From contig VGCA01000009.1 in the NCBI GenBank assembly GCA_016870245.1, forward strand, positions 1 through 35,607: DNA of 35,607 bases, written 5' to 3'. The DNA is from Actinomycetota bacterium. GTDB lineage: Bacteria > Actinomycetota > Acidimicrobiia > IMCC26256 > PALSA-555. Below the pieces are notes generated by a model. The model was not told the DNA's origin and made no database searches. It saw only the letters and a list, made by a program, of their open reading frames with translations. The position numbers and the translations under genes are program-made. Positions 34,045-35,607 of the stretch are shown here, one piece after another; position 1 is the first letter of the stretch, and the number at the start of each line of letters is the position of its first letter.

Positions 34045-34815
34045 ATGGCGATCGAGACCAGGATCGACGAGCACGGCATCGCGACCGTGACGATGCACCA
34101 CCCGCCGGTGAACGCGATCACCGTGGCCGACACGTGGGCGATCCGCGACGCGTTCGCCGCGCTCGGCGCCGATCCCGACGTGCGGGCGGTCATCCTCACC
34201 GCCGAGGGCCGGGGCTTCAACGCGGGCATCGACATCAAGGAGATGCAGTCGACCTCCGGGTTCGACCACCTGCTCGGCTCGGGGGCCGCGTGCTTCGCCG
34301 CGTTCGAGCAGATCTACCTGACGCCGGCCCCGGTGATCGCCGCGGTGAACGACTTCTGCATGGGGCTCGGCGTCGGTCTCGTGGGAAGCTGCGACATCGT
34401 CGTGGCCTCCACCCAGGCGCGGTTCGGGCTGCCCGAGGTCGACAACGGCGCGTTGGGGTGCGCGTCGCACCTCGCCAAGCTGGTCCCGCCGATGAAGCTG
34501 CGCCAGATGGTGCTCACCTGCGAGCCCGTGACCGCCGCGCAGCTGTACGAATGGGGCACCGTCTACAAGCTGTGCGAGCCCGAGGAGCTGATGGCGGTCG
34601 CCCACGAGACCGCCCTGCGCATCTGTGAGAAGCGCTCCCGGGTCGTCCGGGCGGCCAAGCACGCCCTGAACCTCATCGACATCTACGAGATGCAGAAGCA
34701 CTACCGCCTGGAGCAGGGCTTCACCTACGAGCTCAACCTCCACGGCGACGGTGGCGCGGCGCGCGACGAGTTCATGGCCGGCACCCGGGTGGTCACCAAG
34801 GACGCCGACCGGTGA
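34045..34815 (+). CDS. enoyl-CoA hydratase/isomerase family protein
   Basis: 'HGIATVTMHHPPVNAITVADTWAIRDAFAALGADPDVRAVILTAEGRGFNAGIDIKEM', 'FCMGLGVGLVGSCDIVVAS'; ATG 34033 is an alternative start. Confidence 0.93.
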   Translation: MAIETRIDEHGIATVTMHHPPVNAITVADTWAIRDAFAALGADPDVRAVILTAEGRGFNAGIDIKEMQSTSGFDHLLGSGAACFAAFEQIYLTPAPVIAAVNDFCMGLGVGLVGSCDIVVASTQARFGLPEVDNGALGCASHLAKLVPPMKLRQMVLTCEPVTAAQLYEWGTVYKLCEPEELMAVAHETALRICEKRSRVVRAAKHALNLIDIYEMQKHYRLEQGFTYELNLHGDGGAARDEFMAGTRVVTKDADR

Positions 34816-35594
34816 CGGCCACCGGCCGCCTCGCGGGGAAGGTCGCCGTGGTGACCGGAGGAGCGCGCGGCATCGGCGAGGCGACGGCGCGCCGGTTCGC
34901 CGCGGAGGGGGCCCGGGTCGTCGTCGCCGACCTCCGCGACGAGCTCGGCGACGCGGTGGTGGCGTCGATCAACGCCGACGCGGGCGACGCGGTGGCCGAG
35001 TTCGTGCCCACCGACGTGACGGCCGACGACGCCTGGCGCACGCTCGTCGAGACGACCGTCGACCGGTTCGGTCCGGTCGACGTGCTCTGCAACATCGCCG
35101 GGATCATCCGGGTGGTGCCGCTGCTCGAGACCGACCTCGATCTCTTCCGGACCGTCCTCGAGACCAACCTCGTCTCCGCCTTCCTCGGCATCCGCCACGT
35201 CGCGCCGGTCATGGCCGAGCGGGGTGGCGGCTCGATCGTCAACGTGTCGTCGCCCCAGGGCCTCGAGGGCCGCGAGGGGATGGCGGCCTACACGGCGTCG
35301 AAGTTCGGCGTCCGGGGCCTGACCCGGACCGCGGCGATCGAGCTGGGGCCGGCCGGGATCCGCGTCAACTGCGTCGTCCCCGGACCGATCCGCACCGCGA
35401 TGACCACTCGCAAGGGGTGGACCGACGCCGACTACGACGCGGCGTACGGCGGCTACCCGCTCGGACGCCGGGGCGAGCCCGAGGAGGTCGCGGCCGTCGC
35501 CCTCTTCCTCGCGTCCGACGAGTCGTCGTTCTGCACCGGCGCCGACTACGCGGCCGACGGCGGCGTGCTCGCCGGGAAGCCGCGCCCGACGTGA
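34812..35594 (+). CDS. SDR family oxidoreductase
   Basis: 'GKVAVVTGGARGIGEATARRFAAEGARVVVADL', 'YTASKFGVRGLTRTAAIELGPAGIRVNCVVPGPI'; GTGA overlap with upstream gene. Confidence 0.94.
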   Translation: MTATGRLAGKVAVVTGGARGIGEATARRFAAEGARVVVADLRDELGDAVVASINADAGDAVAEFVPTDVTADDAWRTLVETTVDRFGPVDVLCNIAGIIRVVPLLETDLDLFRTVLETNLVSAFLGIRHVAPVMAERGGGSIVNVSSPQGLEGREGMAAYTASKFGVRGLTRTAAIELGPAGIRVNCVVPGPIRTAMTTRKGWTDADYDAAYGGYPLGRRGEPEEVAAVALFLASDESSFCTGADYAADGGVLAGKPRPT

Positions 35595-35607
35595 GCGCGG
35601 CGCGCGA

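Noticed and set aside
1-35607. tRNA, rRNA, integrase, transposase or prophage genes
   Set aside because: No sequence or ORF with a supporting motif was seen on either strand.

Overview
High-GC actinobacterial-type accessory/catabolic region; Acidimicrobiia-like by protein flavour, which is inference. About 38 tightly packed protein genes lie in short operons with many 4-nt GTGA/ATGA stop-start overlaps. I see no RNA gene, transposase, phage gene or CRISPR array. Content is acyl-CoA and small-molecule catabolism: two AMP-binding acyl-CoA ligases, two acyl-CoA dehydrogenases, enoyl-CoA hydratase, MaoC-type hydratase, thioesterase, BKACE (DUF849), two SDRs, two LLM-class (F420-type) oxidoreductases, a PPOX-like flavin/F420 protein, nitroreductase, TauD-type dioxygenase, N-acyl-D-aminoacylase, PIG-L deacetylase, aldo/keto reductase, and four ACMSD-like amidohydrolase_2 paralogs. 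MarR and LysR regulators are present. The most notable signals outside the genes are: (i) a dispersed 21-bp repeat, GATGCG[C/T]TTCTCACCGTCGAT, at two loci about 21 kb apart, each made of direct copies followed by one inverted copy and placed immediately after a stop codon; (ii) a 32-bp tandem array whose unit carries the stop codon of an acyl-CoA dehydrogenase; (iii) an 18-bp divergent intergenic region where one symmetric TAACCTA could be the -10 of two leaderless genes; (iv) a MarR-type palindrome over a predicted promoter and a LysR T-N11-A box centred 65 bp upstream of a predicted leaderless start; (v) two genes whose 5' ends look frameshifted by one missing base. All functional assignments were made by eye from translated motifs; no database search was run.
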